From an uncultured Gemmiger sp. (GTDB lineage Bacteria > Bacillota > Clostridia > Oscillospirales > Ruminococcaceae): DNA of 51,318 nt. The stretch covers positions 1 through 51,318 of the forward strand of contig CALXBE010000017.1 in NCBI GenBank assembly GCA_944386495.1, read 5' to 3'. Numbering within the stretch: the first letter of the stretch is position 1; each line of letters opens with the position of its first letter. Positions 25,782 through 33,556 of the stretch are shown here, piece by piece. The notes beneath the pieces are model-generated. The model saw nothing but the letters and a program-made list of their open reading frames with translations, was not told the origin of the DNA and made no database searches. A program made the translations under genes and the position numbers.

Positions 25782-26153
25782 TTACTTTTCCTTCCGTTTC
25801 TGGTCGATCATGGCCTGGAGCTGGTCCAGGGTATCCTCAGGCAGAGAATCAGTTTTCAAGAAATTGGCAAACAGATCCGGAAAACTGCCTCCAAACATTT
25901 TATCCACCAGAGTATGGGTCTCAGCGCTCTGGACCTGCTGACGGGTAATGATGGGTGTAACCGTATACTTGGGATAATCCCGCTGAATGGCGCCTTTTCC
26001 CTCCAGCCGTTTCAGCACAATATAGGTAGTGCTTTTTTTCCAGTTGTACTTATCCAGAAAAACCCGGGCCAAGTCTACTGCCAGGCAGGGGCCATTCTCC
26101 CAGAGATATTCCATCAGCAAAAGTTCTGAATCAAAAATTTTAATATCGTCCAT
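25782..26153 (-). CDS. BlaI/MecI/CopY family transcriptional repressor
   Basis: A 123-residue winged-helix repressor of the Penicillinase_R family. The N-terminal DNA-binding half shows the usual FDSELLLMEYLWENGPC and NWKKSTTYIVLKRLEGKGAI segments; the C-terminal half (about residues 75-120) is the dimerisation region that a M56 partner protease would cleave. A strong GGAGGAGG site lies just before the ATG. The gene's own promoter carries a perfect TACA-N2-TGTA operator on the -10, so it very likely represses itself and the M56 gene. Confidence 0.92.
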   Translation of the reverse strand: MDDIKIFDSELLLMEYLWENGPCLAVDLARVFLDKYNWKKSTTYIVLKRLEGKGAIQRDYPKYTVTPIITRQQVQSAETHTLVDKMFGGSFPDLFANFLKTDSLPEDTLDQLQAMIDQKRKEK

Positions 26154-26187
26154 GATTCCTCCTCCATTTTATCATTATAAAATCCAG

Positions 26188-26220
26188 TACAAGTGTATCT
26201 CTTTTTCCTTTCACCGTCAA
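26188..26220 (-). promoter_or_regulatory. blaI-type promoter with BlaI operator on the -10
   Basis: On the minus strand TTGACG (26215-26220), 17 bases, TACACT (26192-26197). The -10 lies inside TACACTTGTA (26188-26197), which fits the TACA-N2-TGTA core bound by BlaI, MecI and CopY. Binding there would directly block RNA polymerase. Confidence 0.75.
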
Positions 26221-26251
26221 GGAAAAGCTATTCAGAAGATTTTTTCAAACT

Positions 26252-26287
26252 AAAAACAGCCATCCCCGCCGGGACGGCTGTTTTTTC
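26252..26287 (-). terminator. Terminator of the YbaK-type gene
   Basis: On the minus strand AAAACAGCCGTCCC faces GGGATGGCTGTTTT with a small GC loop and one G-T pair. It begins directly after the stop codon. Confidence 0.85.
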
Positions 26288-26758
26288 TTACTCCCAGTTT
26301 TTACACACATCTACCCAATCCCGGGTGCGGGCGAAGGTTTCCAGCTCGGGCAGGGTCACCCGAATGGCGCTGTTGGCGCTGCCGCAGGCGGGGTATACTG
26401 TCTCAAACCGCTTGAGGGATTCGTCCAGGCAGACCCGCACCCCCGGGTTGATTCCAAAGGGGCAGACCCCGCCTACCCGGTGGCCGATTTTTTCCTCCAC
26501 CTGGTCGGGAGGAAGCATTTTTGCCTTCACTCCAAAGGTTTCCTTGAACTTGTGGTTGTCCACCTTGGCATCCCCGGCTGCCACGATCAGCAGGCTTCCC
26601 TGGGGCAGTTCAAAGGAAAGGGTCTTGGCGATCTGCTTTCCCTCGCAGCCGACGGCCTGGGCGGCCAGTTCCACCGTGGCGCTGGACACAGGAAACTCCA
26701 GCACCCGGTCCTCCGCCCCAAATTCCTTCAGATACTCTTTCACGCGCTCCAATGACAT
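26288..26758 (-). CDS. YbaK/EbsC-type aminoacyl-tRNA deacylase
   Basis: A 156-residue protein with the YbaK/ProX editing-domain fold that fills its whole length. Family members remove wrongly attached amino acids from tRNA, classically cysteine or alanine from tRNA-Pro. Recognisable parts are QIAKTLSFELPQGSLLIVAAGDAKVDNHK (with the conserved lysine near residue 45) and GGVCPFGINPGVRVCLDESLKRFE, holding the G-G-x-x-P-F-G substrate loop. The ATG has only a weak GGGA site. It is transcribed alone and ends at its own terminator; it diverges from the LRR/VWA/MoxR operon. Confidence 0.9.
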   Translation of the reverse strand: MSLERVKEYLKEFGAEDRVLEFPVSSATVELAAQAVGCEGKQIAKTLSFELPQGSLLIVAAGDAKVDNHKFKETFGVKAKMLPPDQVEEKIGHRVGGVCPFGINPGVRVCLDESLKRFETVYPACGSANSAIRVTLPELETFARTRDWVDVCKNWE

Positions 26759-26792
26759 TTTCCCAAAATTCCCCTTTCCCTGTTTCGGGCTA

Positions 26793-26821
26793 TTTTCACA
26801 CCCTTCATTTTATGGTATACT
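26793..26821 (+). promoter_or_regulatory. Promoter of the LRR/VWA/MoxR operon
   Basis: TTTTCA (26793-26798), 17 bases, TGG plus TATACT (26816-26821), an extended -10. It lies 46 bases before the start codon of the first gene. Confidence 0.6.
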
Positions 26822-26866
26822 GGGTCAAATGTAAAGGATTTTTCCCGGAGGAAGGAGGAAGAGAAG

Positions 26867-27811
26867 ATGGCTTCCATGGTACTGCACTGGCAGCCTTTGG
26901 AGCAGGGCGCCCGGCTGGTTCGGGTGGAGTCGGACAGCTCCGTTCTCCGTCTTCCCGCCCAGGTAGAGGGCCGCTCCATTCTGGAAATCGGCCCTTACTG
27001 TTTCAGTGCCACCCCGCCCTCTCCCCGGGGTCCGGTTTACACCACCCGTATCGGGGAAGACATTTCTCTCGTTCCCCTGGCCGGAAACCAGGTCCTGGGG
27101 TTGGAGCTGCCCGCTCAGGCCGTGCTTCTGGATAATGCCGCCTTCTACAACTGCCGGAAGCTGGAATGGCTCCGGGTGGGGCCTTCCCTGGTCCAGACCG
27201 GAAGCGATTTATTCAGCAACTGCTTTGCCCTGGGCCGTCTGGAACTGGACGCCGGGGCGGGACAGGCTACCGGTCTGCGGAAGCTGCTGGCCGCCCTGCC
27301 CGGAGATCTGGAGGTAATATTCCGGGACGCCCGGCTTTTCTATCCGGAGTATGACGAGGAGATAGACGAGACCGCTCCCGCCCACATTTTCAGCCGGACC
27401 ATTTCGGGGGAAGGATACCGGTACCGGCAATGCTTTTCCGGAGGACAGGTCAGCTTTGGAGAGTATGACGCCATCTTCCAGCGGGAGAAGGCCCAGGAAA
27501 ATCCTGTAAGCCTCTGCCGGCTGGCCTTGGGGCGGCTGGAATATCCCTATGCCCTCTCCCCCGCCGCCCGGCAGGATTATCTGGACTATCTTTCCGGCCA
27601 GGATTCCACTGCCCTGACCTATCTGGTCAAACAGGAGGATATTGAGGGAATCAACTTTTTCCTGGGGCTGGGAATCACCTCCCCCGCCGCACTGGCAGCG
27701 GCCCAGGACCTGGCTTTGGAAAAGGAGCTGGGGGAGATTTCCGCCCTTCTTCTGGACTGGCAGCACCGGCTTTTCCCGGTAAAGAAAAAGACCTATGACT
27801 TTGATCTTTGA
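26867..27811 (+). CDS. Leucine-rich (BspA-type) and ankyrin-like protein
   Basis: A 314-residue cytoplasmic protein. The first 150 residues contain imperfect BspA-type leucine-rich repeats, for example SILEIGPYCFS and AAFYNCRKLEWLRVGPSLVQTGSDLFSNCFALGRLEL. The C-terminal 60 residues (ALTYLVKQEDIEGINFFLGLGITSPAAL, then AQDLALEKELGEISALLL) look like one or two ankyrin-type helix pairs. There is no signal peptide. Both regions are protein-binding folds, so an adaptor role is likely. It is the first gene of an operon with a VWA protein and a MoxR ATPase, 21 bases apart from the next gene. The start is the ATG at 26867 with GGAGGAAG upstream. Confidence 0.75.
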   Translation: MASMVLHWQPLEQGARLVRVESDSSVLRLPAQVEGRSILEIGPYCFSATPPSPRGPVYTTRIGEDISLVPLAGNQVLGLELPAQAVLLDNAAFYNCRKLEWLRVGPSLVQTGSDLFSNCFALGRLELDAGAGQATGLRKLLAALPGDLEVIFRDARLFYPEYDEEIDETAPAHIFSRTISGEGYRYRQCFSGGQVSFGEYDAIFQREKAQENPVSLCRLALGRLEYPYALSPAARQDYLDYLSGQDSTALTYLVKQEDIEGINFFLGLGITSPAALAAAQDLALEKELGEISALLLDWQHRLFPVKKKTYDFDL

Positions 27812-27832
27812 TTCAGGAAAGGAGGGATCTCC

Positions 27833-29194
27833 ATGGCACCCCTGACCCAAACCCGTTGGGAGGAGGAAAAAGCCGCCCAGGCCCTGGAACTGGCCCGGAC
27901 CGAGTTATATATGAAACTCCGCCATCTGGACTGTGCCCTCAGCGGCCTGACGCCCCGCCCGGTCCAGGGGCTTCGGGGAATCGCCGTGGACGGAGTCCAT
28001 CTGGACTACTCCCCCGCCTGGGTGCTGGAACTGTTCCGGCACAATCCGGTCTATCTCTCCCGCACCTATCTCCATGCCCTGTTCCACTGCCTGTTCCGGC
28101 ATCTCTGGCTCCGGGGACCCCGGCAGCCCCAGCTCTGGAACATTGCCTGTGACATTGTGGTGGAACATCTGCTGGACCAGCTGCAGGTGTTTCCCCGGCC
28201 CATGGCCCTTCTCCGAACCCAAATCTACACCCAGGTGCTTGACCCCTTGCCCCTGGCAGCTCCGGGACCGGTTTACCGGTGGCTGGCCACCCAGACCCAA
28301 TATTCCCTGGACCAGCTGGCCCGGGAGTTTTACGGAGACGACCACGGCAAGTGGCCTCAGGACCCACAGGCCCCCCAGTCCACCGCCCTGGCCGCCCAGT
28401 GGGAGAATCTCAGCCGCCAGACCCAGACCCGGATGGAAAGCCGGGCCAAGGAGCAGAGCGAGGGGGACGGAGCCCTGGCCGCCCAGCTTTCCGCCTCCAA
28501 AAGCCGGCGGAGCTACAAAGAATTTTTACGGAAATTTGCGGCCCTCCGGGAGGAGCCCCATCTGGACCCGGACAGCTTTGACCTGAACTTTTACACCTAC
28601 GGCCTGAGCCTGTACGGGAATATGCCCCTGGTGGAGCCCTTGGAGACCCGGGAGCAGCTGCGGGTGGAGGAATTTGTGCTGGTGCTGGACACCAGCTATT
28701 CCACCAGCGGGGATTTAATTAAGGAATTTCTACGGCAGACCTTCGCCCTTCTGAAAAGCAGCGAGAGCTTTTCCCGCCGGTGTAATCTCCGGATTTTACA
28801 GTGCGACGATACGGTCCGGGCGGACACCCTGGTCACCGACCTTTCCAGCTTGGAAAACCTGCTTTCCCAGTTCACGGTACTGGGGGGCGGGGGCACCGAT
28901 TTCCGTCCCGCCTTTGCCTATGTGGACCGGCTGGTGGAGCAGAAAGCCTTCCGCCACCTTCGGGGGCTGCTCTATCTCACCGACGGAAAAGGGATCTATC
29001 CCAGCCGCCGCCCCGGCTACGATGTGGCCTTTTTGTTCCTCAACCACTTTTATGAGGATGAGGGGCTGCCCCCCTGGGCCATGAAGCTGGTATTGGACCC
29101 GGAAGAATTTCTGGCCCCGCCCCCGGTCCGGGAGGACCTGGACTATGACCCCGAAAGCGACCCCGATTACTTGGAGGAGGACATCCAGTTATGA
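27833..29194 (+). CDS. VWA-like protein with a degenerate DUF2201-type metallopeptidase domain
   Basis: A 453-residue cytoplasmic protein. The N-terminal part resembles the DUF2201 putative metallopeptidase domain, but where the zinc motif HExxH is expected it has H81-A-L-F-H85, with another histidine at 90; the catalytic glutamate is missing. The C-terminal VWA-like domain has the metal-ion site motif D-T-S-x-S (VLDTSYSTSGD, near residue 285), then GGGGTDFRPAF near 352 and LTDGKG near 381. VWA proteins of this kind act with MoxR ATPases as chaperone pairs, as RavA/ViaA do in enterobacteria. The MoxR gene follows with a 4-base overlap (ATGA). Confidence 0.85.
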   Translation: MAPLTQTRWEEEKAAQALELARTELYMKLRHLDCALSGLTPRPVQGLRGIAVDGVHLDYSPAWVLELFRHNPVYLSRTYLHALFHCLFRHLWLRGPRQPQLWNIACDIVVEHLLDQLQVFPRPMALLRTQIYTQVLDPLPLAAPGPVYRWLATQTQYSLDQLAREFYGDDHGKWPQDPQAPQSTALAAQWENLSRQTQTRMESRAKEQSEGDGALAAQLSASKSRRSYKEFLRKFAALREEPHLDPDSFDLNFYTYGLSLYGNMPLVEPLETREQLRVEEFVLVLDTSYSTSGDLIKEFLRQTFALLKSSESFSRRCNLRILQCDDTVRADTLVTDLSSLENLLSQFTVLGGGGTDFRPAFAYVDRLVEQKAFRHLRGLLYLTDGKGIYPSRRPGYDVAFLFLNHFYEDEGLPPWAMKLVLDPEEFLAPPPVREDLDYDPESDPDYLEEDIQL

Positions 29195-30717
29195 ATATCA
29201 AACGAGCCAAGGAAGAAATCAAAAATACCGTCCGGGCTTATCTGGAAAAGGACGAAAACGGTCAGTACCGGATTCCGTCCCTGCGCCAGCGGCCCATCCT
29301 GCTCATGGGGCCTCCCGGTATCGGAAAGACCCAGATCATGGAGCAGGTAGCCCAGGAGTGTGAGATTGCCCTGGTGGCCTACACCATCACCCATCACACC
29401 CGCCAGAGCGCCGTGGGCCTGCCCTTTATCCGTCAGGTGAATTTTGCCGGGAAGGATTACTCGGTCACCGAGTACACCATGAGCGAGATCATTGCCAGCA
29501 TTTACCGGAAGATGGAGTCCACCGGCTTGAAAGAGGGCATCCTCTTTATTGACGAAATCAACTGTGTCTCCGAGACTCTGGCCCCCACCATGCTCCAGTT
29601 CTTACAGTACAAGACCTTCGGAAATCAGGCCATTCCCCAGGGCTGGATCATTGTAGCCGCCGGCAACCCGCCGGAGTACAACAAGTCGGTGCGGGAGTTT
29701 GACATTGTCACCCTGGACCGGGTGCGCCGGATGGACCTGGAGCCGGACCTGACCGTCTGGAAGGAATACGCCCGGGGACAGCGGCTCCACTCTGCCCTCC
29801 TCAGTTATCTGGAGCTGCGGCCCCAGAACTTCTACAAAATCAACGCCGATGTGGACGGGACCCAGTTTGTCACCGCCCGGGGCTGGGAAGACCTCAGCGG
29901 GCTTCTGGAAGAGTATCAGCGGCTGGGCCTGACCGTGGACGAGGATGTGGTCTCCCAGTATTTACAGCACCGGGAGATTGCCAAGGATGTAGCCTCCTAT
30001 CTGGATTTGTACCGGAAGTACGCCGACGATTACGGTGTGTCCGACATTCTCCAGGGTCTGGTGGACCCCAAGGTGTACCAGCGGGTCTATGCGGCGCCCT
30101 TTGACGAACGGCTCAGTCTGGTGGGGCTTATTCTCAGCGGAGTGAACACCCTCATCATCCAGAGTCGGGACACCGAGGCGGTCACCGACCAGTGCTACCA
30201 GGTGCTGAAGGAGTTCCGTTCCCGGCTGAACGAGGGCATCGTAATTGCCCTTATGATTTACCAGGAACTGGTGGAGGAGTACGAGGGAGAGACCCGCCGG
30301 ATGGAGCAGTCCGGCCTGGCCGACCGGCGGACCCTCACCTGCCGGAAAGACGCCGCCCGGCTTCTCCGAGGCTGGATGCCCGACTCCGGTCTGGACGGGG
30401 AGGCCGCCTTCCAACAGGTGCGGGGAATGTTCAATCACCAGGTCCGGCTGCGGGAGGAATCCCTGGGCCACGCTTCGGAAGCCCTGGAAAACGCCTTCGA
30501 CTTTATGGAAGCCGCCTTTGCCAACGGCCAGGAGATGGTGGTCTTTGTCACCGAGCTGACCCTTGGGCTCGACAGCCACGCTTTCATTACCGAGAACGGC
30601 TGCGAGCGGTATTTCCAGTACAACAAGACCCTTATGCTGGACAGCCGCCGGGCCGCTCTCATGGCCGAACTGGAGCAGGACGACCTGCGCAGCCAGGAGG
30701 GCAGCGCTCCCTTCTGA
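29191..30717 (+). CDS. MoxR-type AAA+ ATPase
   Basis: A 508-residue ATPase. Walker A is GPPGIGKT (residues 40-47), Walker B is ILFIDEIN (about 117-124), and the sensor 1 region is WIIVAAGNPPEYN. The AAA core is followed by about 200 residues of helical C-terminal extension, longer than in a minimal MoxR protein of about 330 residues. It is the engine of the three-gene unit and probably remodels a target held by the VWA protein. The start codon overlaps the stop of the VWA gene. A strong terminator follows. Confidence 0.9.
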   Translation: MNIKRAKEEIKNTVRAYLEKDENGQYRIPSLRQRPILLMGPPGIGKTQIMEQVAQECEIALVAYTITHHTRQSAVGLPFIRQVNFAGKDYSVTEYTMSEIIASIYRKMESTGLKEGILFIDEINCVSETLAPTMLQFLQYKTFGNQAIPQGWIIVAAGNPPEYNKSVREFDIVTLDRVRRMDLEPDLTVWKEYARGQRLHSALLSYLELRPQNFYKINADVDGTQFVTARGWEDLSGLLEEYQRLGLTVDEDVVSQYLQHREIAKDVASYLDLYRKYADDYGVSDILQGLVDPKVYQRVYAAPFDERLSLVGLILSGVNTLIIQSRDTEAVTDQCYQVLKEFRSRLNEGIVIALMIYQELVEEYEGETRRMEQSGLADRRTLTCRKDAARLLRGWMPDSGLDGEAAFQQVRGMFNHQVRLREESLGHASEALENAFDFMEAAFANGQEMVVFVTELTLGLDSHAFITENGCERYFQYNKTLMLDSRRAALMAELEQDDLRSQEGSAPF

Positions 30718-30732
30718 TTATTTCATACAACA

Positions 30733-30772
30733 AAAAACCCCCGGAACGGATTTCTCCGTTCCGGGGGTTTTC
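30733..30772. terminator. Bidirectional terminator between moxR-type gene and pnp
   Basis: AAACCCCCGGAACGGA, loop TTTC, TCCGTTCCGGGGGTTT: a perfect 16-bp stem, with A/T runs on both sides, between convergent genes. Confidence 0.93.
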
Positions 30773-30792
30773 TTTATCTTTCAGGTTTTGAA

Positions 30793-32949
30793 TCAGCCGT
30801 TCTGCTGGGCCTTCTTGGCAGCCAGCTTAGCCAGAGCGTCCTTCCGGCTCAGGTTGATACGGCCCTGCTGGTCGATATCGGTGACCATGACAATGAGCTC
30901 GTCGCCCACAGCCACTACATCCTCAACCCGCTCTACACGCTTGGTGTCCAGCTTGCTGATGTGAACCAGGCCTTCCTTGCCGGGAGCGATCTCCACAAAG
31001 GCGCCGAAGTTCATGAGACGGGTAACGCGGCCCTTGTAGATGGCGCCCACCTCGGGGTCCTCCACAATGGTCTTGATGGTGAAGATGGCACGGTTGGCAT
31101 CGTCGGCATCCACAGCGGATACGAAGACATGGCCGTCCTCTTCAATGTCGATCTTGCAGTTGTTGTTGGCGCAGATCTCCTGAATCACCTTGCCACCCTT
31201 GCCGATGACATCCTTGATCTTGTCCACGGGGATCATCATGCTGAACATCTTGGGAGCGTACTTGCTCAGCTGAGCACGGGGCTCTGCAATGCAGGGCTTG
31301 ATGATCTCATCCAGGATGTAGAGACGGCCCTTCCGGCACTTCTCAAAGGCTTCCTCGATGATTTCGTAGGTCAGGCCGTCCACCTTAATGTCCATCTGGA
31401 TGGCGGTGATGCCCTTCCGGGTGCCGCCTACCTTAAAGTCCATATCGCCGTGGAAGTCTTCCACGCCCTGGATGTCCAGCATGGTCATCCAACGGCCGCC
31501 GTTGAGGGGATCACCGTCGGTGATCAGGCCGCAGCTGATGCCGGCCACAGGAGCCTTGATGGGTACGCCTGCGTCCATGAGAGCCAGAGTGCTGCCGCAG
31601 ATGGAAGCCTGGCTGGTGGAACCGTTGGAGGAGAGGACCTCGGACACGGCCCGGATGGTGTAGGGGAAGTCAGCCAGGTCGGGGAGAACGGGGATGAGCG
31701 CCCGCTCTGCCAGAGCGCCGTGGCCGATCTCACGACGGCCGGGGCTGCGGGGAGCACGGGCCTCGCCTACGGAGTAGGGAGGGAAGTTGTAGTGGTGGAT
31801 ATACCGCTTGGTATCCTGATCGCTCAGGTCATCCATGAGCTGAGCGTCCTTGGTGGAGCCCAGAGCCACAGCGGTGAGGACCTGGGTCTGGCCGCGGGTG
31901 AACATGCCGGAGCCGTGTACCCGGGGCAGCAGGCCGACCTGGGCGTTCAGGGGACGGATCTCGTTGATGCCACGGCCGTCAACCCGCTTGCCGTCCCGGA
32001 GCAGCCAGGTACGAACTACCTTCTTCATCATCAGGTAGCTGATCTGTTCCAGGTCGCCCTCGGTCAGGTCGGGGTACTCGGCAGCGATCTCGTCCATAAT
32101 GGGGAGAACAGCAGCATCCCGCACATTCTTGTCGTCGGTGTCCATGGCAGCTTCAAACTGAGCCAGGTGCTTCTCGGTAATGTCAGCCATCATAGCGGGG
32201 TCCATCTCCACGGGAGTGAACTCTACCTTGGGCTTGCCGATCTGGGCCACAATGCCGTTGATGAAGGCGATGGTCTTCTTGATCTCCTCATGAGCGGTCT
32301 TGATGGCCTGGAGCATGGTAGCCTCGTCCACCTCGTTGGCGCCAGCCTCGATCATAACGATCTTGTTCATGGTGGCAGCCACGGTGAGGGCCAAGTCGCT
32401 TACATCCCGCTGTTCCCGGGTGGGGTTGAGGACGATCTCGCCGTCCACCAGACCTACCTGAACGCCGCCGATGGGGCCGTTCCAGGGAATGTCGGAAATG
32501 CTCAGGACCACGGAAGTGCCGATCATGCCGGCAATTTCGGGGCTGCAGTCAGGGTCTACGCTCATGACGGTCATGGTAACGCAGACATCGTTCCGCAGCT
32601 CGTGGGGGAAGAGAGGACGGATGGGACGGTCCACCACACGGGAGGTGAGGATAGCCTTCTCACCGGGGCGGCCTTCACGGCGCATAAAGCTGCCGGGAAT
32701 CCGGCCTACTGCATACATCTTCTCCTCAAATTCCACGCTGAGGGGGAAGAAATCAATGCCCTCACGGGGCTTGGGGCTCATGACCACATTGCAGAGCACG
32801 CAGGTATCGCCGTAGCGGATCATAGCGCTGGCGTTGGACAATGCACACATCATTCCGGTCTCCACCACAAAGGGACGGCCGGCCAGGGTGGTCTCAAACT
32901 TCTTGTAGTTGGGGAAAGTTTCTTTCCTGGAACCAAACTCGATTGCCAT
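30793..32949 (-). CDS. pnp: Polyribonucleotide nucleotidyltransferase (PNPase)
   Basis: A 718-residue 3'-to-5' exoribonuclease that degrades RNA with phosphate. It has two RNase PH-like domains (about 10-225 and 320-545) joined by a helical domain. The phosphate-binding region is TSQASICGSTLALMDAG. A KH domain (IPVDKIKDVIGKGGKVIQEI) and an S1 domain (GAIYKGRVTRLMNFGAFVEI) follow, giving the full usual length. I chose the ATG at 32947-32949 with AAGGAGG upstream. It follows rpsO with its own long structured leader, which holds a stable hairpin at 33006-33053. Confidence 0.97.
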   Translation of the reverse strand: MAIEFGSRKETFPNYKKFETTLAGRPFVVETGMMCALSNASAMIRYGDTCVLCNVVMSPKPREGIDFFPLSVEFEEKMYAVGRIPGSFMRREGRPGEKAILTSRVVDRPIRPLFPHELRNDVCVTMTVMSVDPDCSPEIAGMIGTSVVLSISDIPWNGPIGGVQVGLVDGEIVLNPTREQRDVSDLALTVAATMNKIVMIEAGANEVDEATMLQAIKTAHEEIKKTIAFINGIVAQIGKPKVEFTPVEMDPAMMADITEKHLAQFEAAMDTDDKNVRDAAVLPIMDEIAAEYPDLTEGDLEQISYLMMKKVVRTWLLRDGKRVDGRGINEIRPLNAQVGLLPRVHGSGMFTRGQTQVLTAVALGSTKDAQLMDDLSDQDTKRYIHHYNFPPYSVGEARAPRSPGRREIGHGALAERALIPVLPDLADFPYTIRAVSEVLSSNGSTSQASICGSTLALMDAGVPIKAPVAGISCGLITDGDPLNGGRWMTMLDIQGVEDFHGDMDFKVGGTRKGITAIQMDIKVDGLTYEIIEEAFEKCRKGRLYILDEIIKPCIAEPRAQLSKYAPKMFSMMIPVDKIKDVIGKGGKVIQEICANNNCKIDIEEDGHVFVSAVDADDANRAIFTIKTIVEDPEVGAIYKGRVTRLMNFGAFVEIAPGKEGLVHISKLDTKRVERVEDVVAVGDELIVMVTDIDQQGRINLSRKDALAKLAAKKAQQNG

Positions 32950-33005
32950 AGATTTTGCCTCCTTATACTTTGTTTTTTCATAGAGGGGGGCGTTCACCCT
33001 TTAAG

Positions 33006-33053
33006 CAACAAATCCGGCGCCCTACCCTTAAAGGTAAGACCCTCGATTTATTG
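33006..33053 (-). promoter_or_regulatory. Long hairpin in the pnp leader
   Basis: On the minus strand CAATAAATC pairs with GATTTGTTG over nine bases (one G-U pair). An inner stem GTCTTACC pairs with GGTAGGGC (two G-U pairs). It lies 57 bases before the start codon. In E. coli a leader hairpin is cut by RNase III and used by PNPase to limit its own synthesis; the same role is possible here. Confidence 0.6.
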
Positions 33054-33106
33054 CTGAAAGCGGTACCCGCCGCCCCTCGGATTCCATACCGGGAAAAACA
33101 GGAAAA

Positions 33107-33135
33107 CAGACAGGCGGAAAGACTCCGCCTGTCTG
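33107..33135 (-). terminator. Terminator after rpsO
   Basis: CAGACAGGCGGA faces TCCGCCTGTCTG with a 5-base loop, followed on the minus strand by TTTTCCTGTTTTT. No clear promoter follows for pnp, so this is probably leaky. Confidence 0.75.
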
Positions 33136-33147
33136 CCTTTGTTCCAA

Positions 33148-33405
33148 TTACTTACGCAGACCCAGCTTAGCGATGAGAGCACGGTACCGCTCAACATCCT
33201 TCTTCTGCAGGTAAGCCAGCAGATTCCGGCGGCGGCCGATCATCTTCAGCATGCCCCGACGGCTGTGGTGGTCCAGGGGGTTGGCCTTCAGGTGGTCGTT
33301 CAGGTGGTTGATCCGAGCGGTGAGCAGGGCAACCTGTACCTCGGGAGAACCGGTGTCGTTCTCAGACAGCTGAATACCGGCAATAATTGTCTTCTTGTCT
33401 TCCAT
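33148..33405 (-). CDS. rpsO: 30S ribosomal protein S15
   Basis: An 85-residue primary rRNA-binding protein of the small subunit. It carries the family signature, with [24 protein letters not shown] and [23 protein letters not shown]. The start is the ATG at 33403-33405, five codons inside the open frame, with GAGGT nine bases upstream. It has its own promoter and a leader of about 90 bases that may bind S15. Confidence 0.97.
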   Translation of the reverse strand: MEDKKTIIAGIQLSENDTGSPEVQVALLTARINHLNDHLKANPLDHHSRRGMLKMIGRRRNLLAYLQKKDVERYRALIAKLGLRK

Positions 33406-33495
33406 TGTTGTATACCTCACTTAATTCTATTTGCCGATGGCCAAGAAATGGGTAGGAGTATGCGAGGCATCCGCCCAAAACTGAGCCACGGTAAC
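33406..33495 (-). promoter_or_regulatory. Structured leader of rpsO, candidate S15 autoregulatory site
   Basis: About 90 bases separate the promoter from the start codon. The leader holds small hairpins, such as TGC-CTC-GCA within GGA...TCC and GCC-ATC-GGC. S15 is known to control its own mRNA in several bacteria through such leader structures. The exact fold here was not computed. Confidence 0.4.
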
Positions 33496-33501
33496 TACTT
33501 G

Positions 33502-33530
33502 ATGATACCACAAATCCTTCCCTACTGCAA
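33502..33530 (-). promoter_or_regulatory. Promoter of rpsO
   Basis: On the minus strand TTGCAG (33525-33530), 17 bases, TGG plus TATCAT (33502-33507). It lies between ribF and rpsO, and no terminator separates these genes, so readthrough from the nusA-infB operon also reaches rpsO. Confidence 0.7.
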
Positions 33531-33556
33531 GGGTTTTTGGATTTTTTGAAAAAGAT

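Noticed and set aside
24013-26153. A beta-lactam resistance module (blaR1/blaI/blaZ)
   Set aside because: No beta-lactamase or penicillin-binding protein gene is nearby and the M56 outer domain lacks SxxK and KTG motifs.
30961-33057. Plus-strand open frame opposite pnp
   Set aside because: pnp has KH, S1 and RNase PH domains; the opposite frame has none and no promoter.
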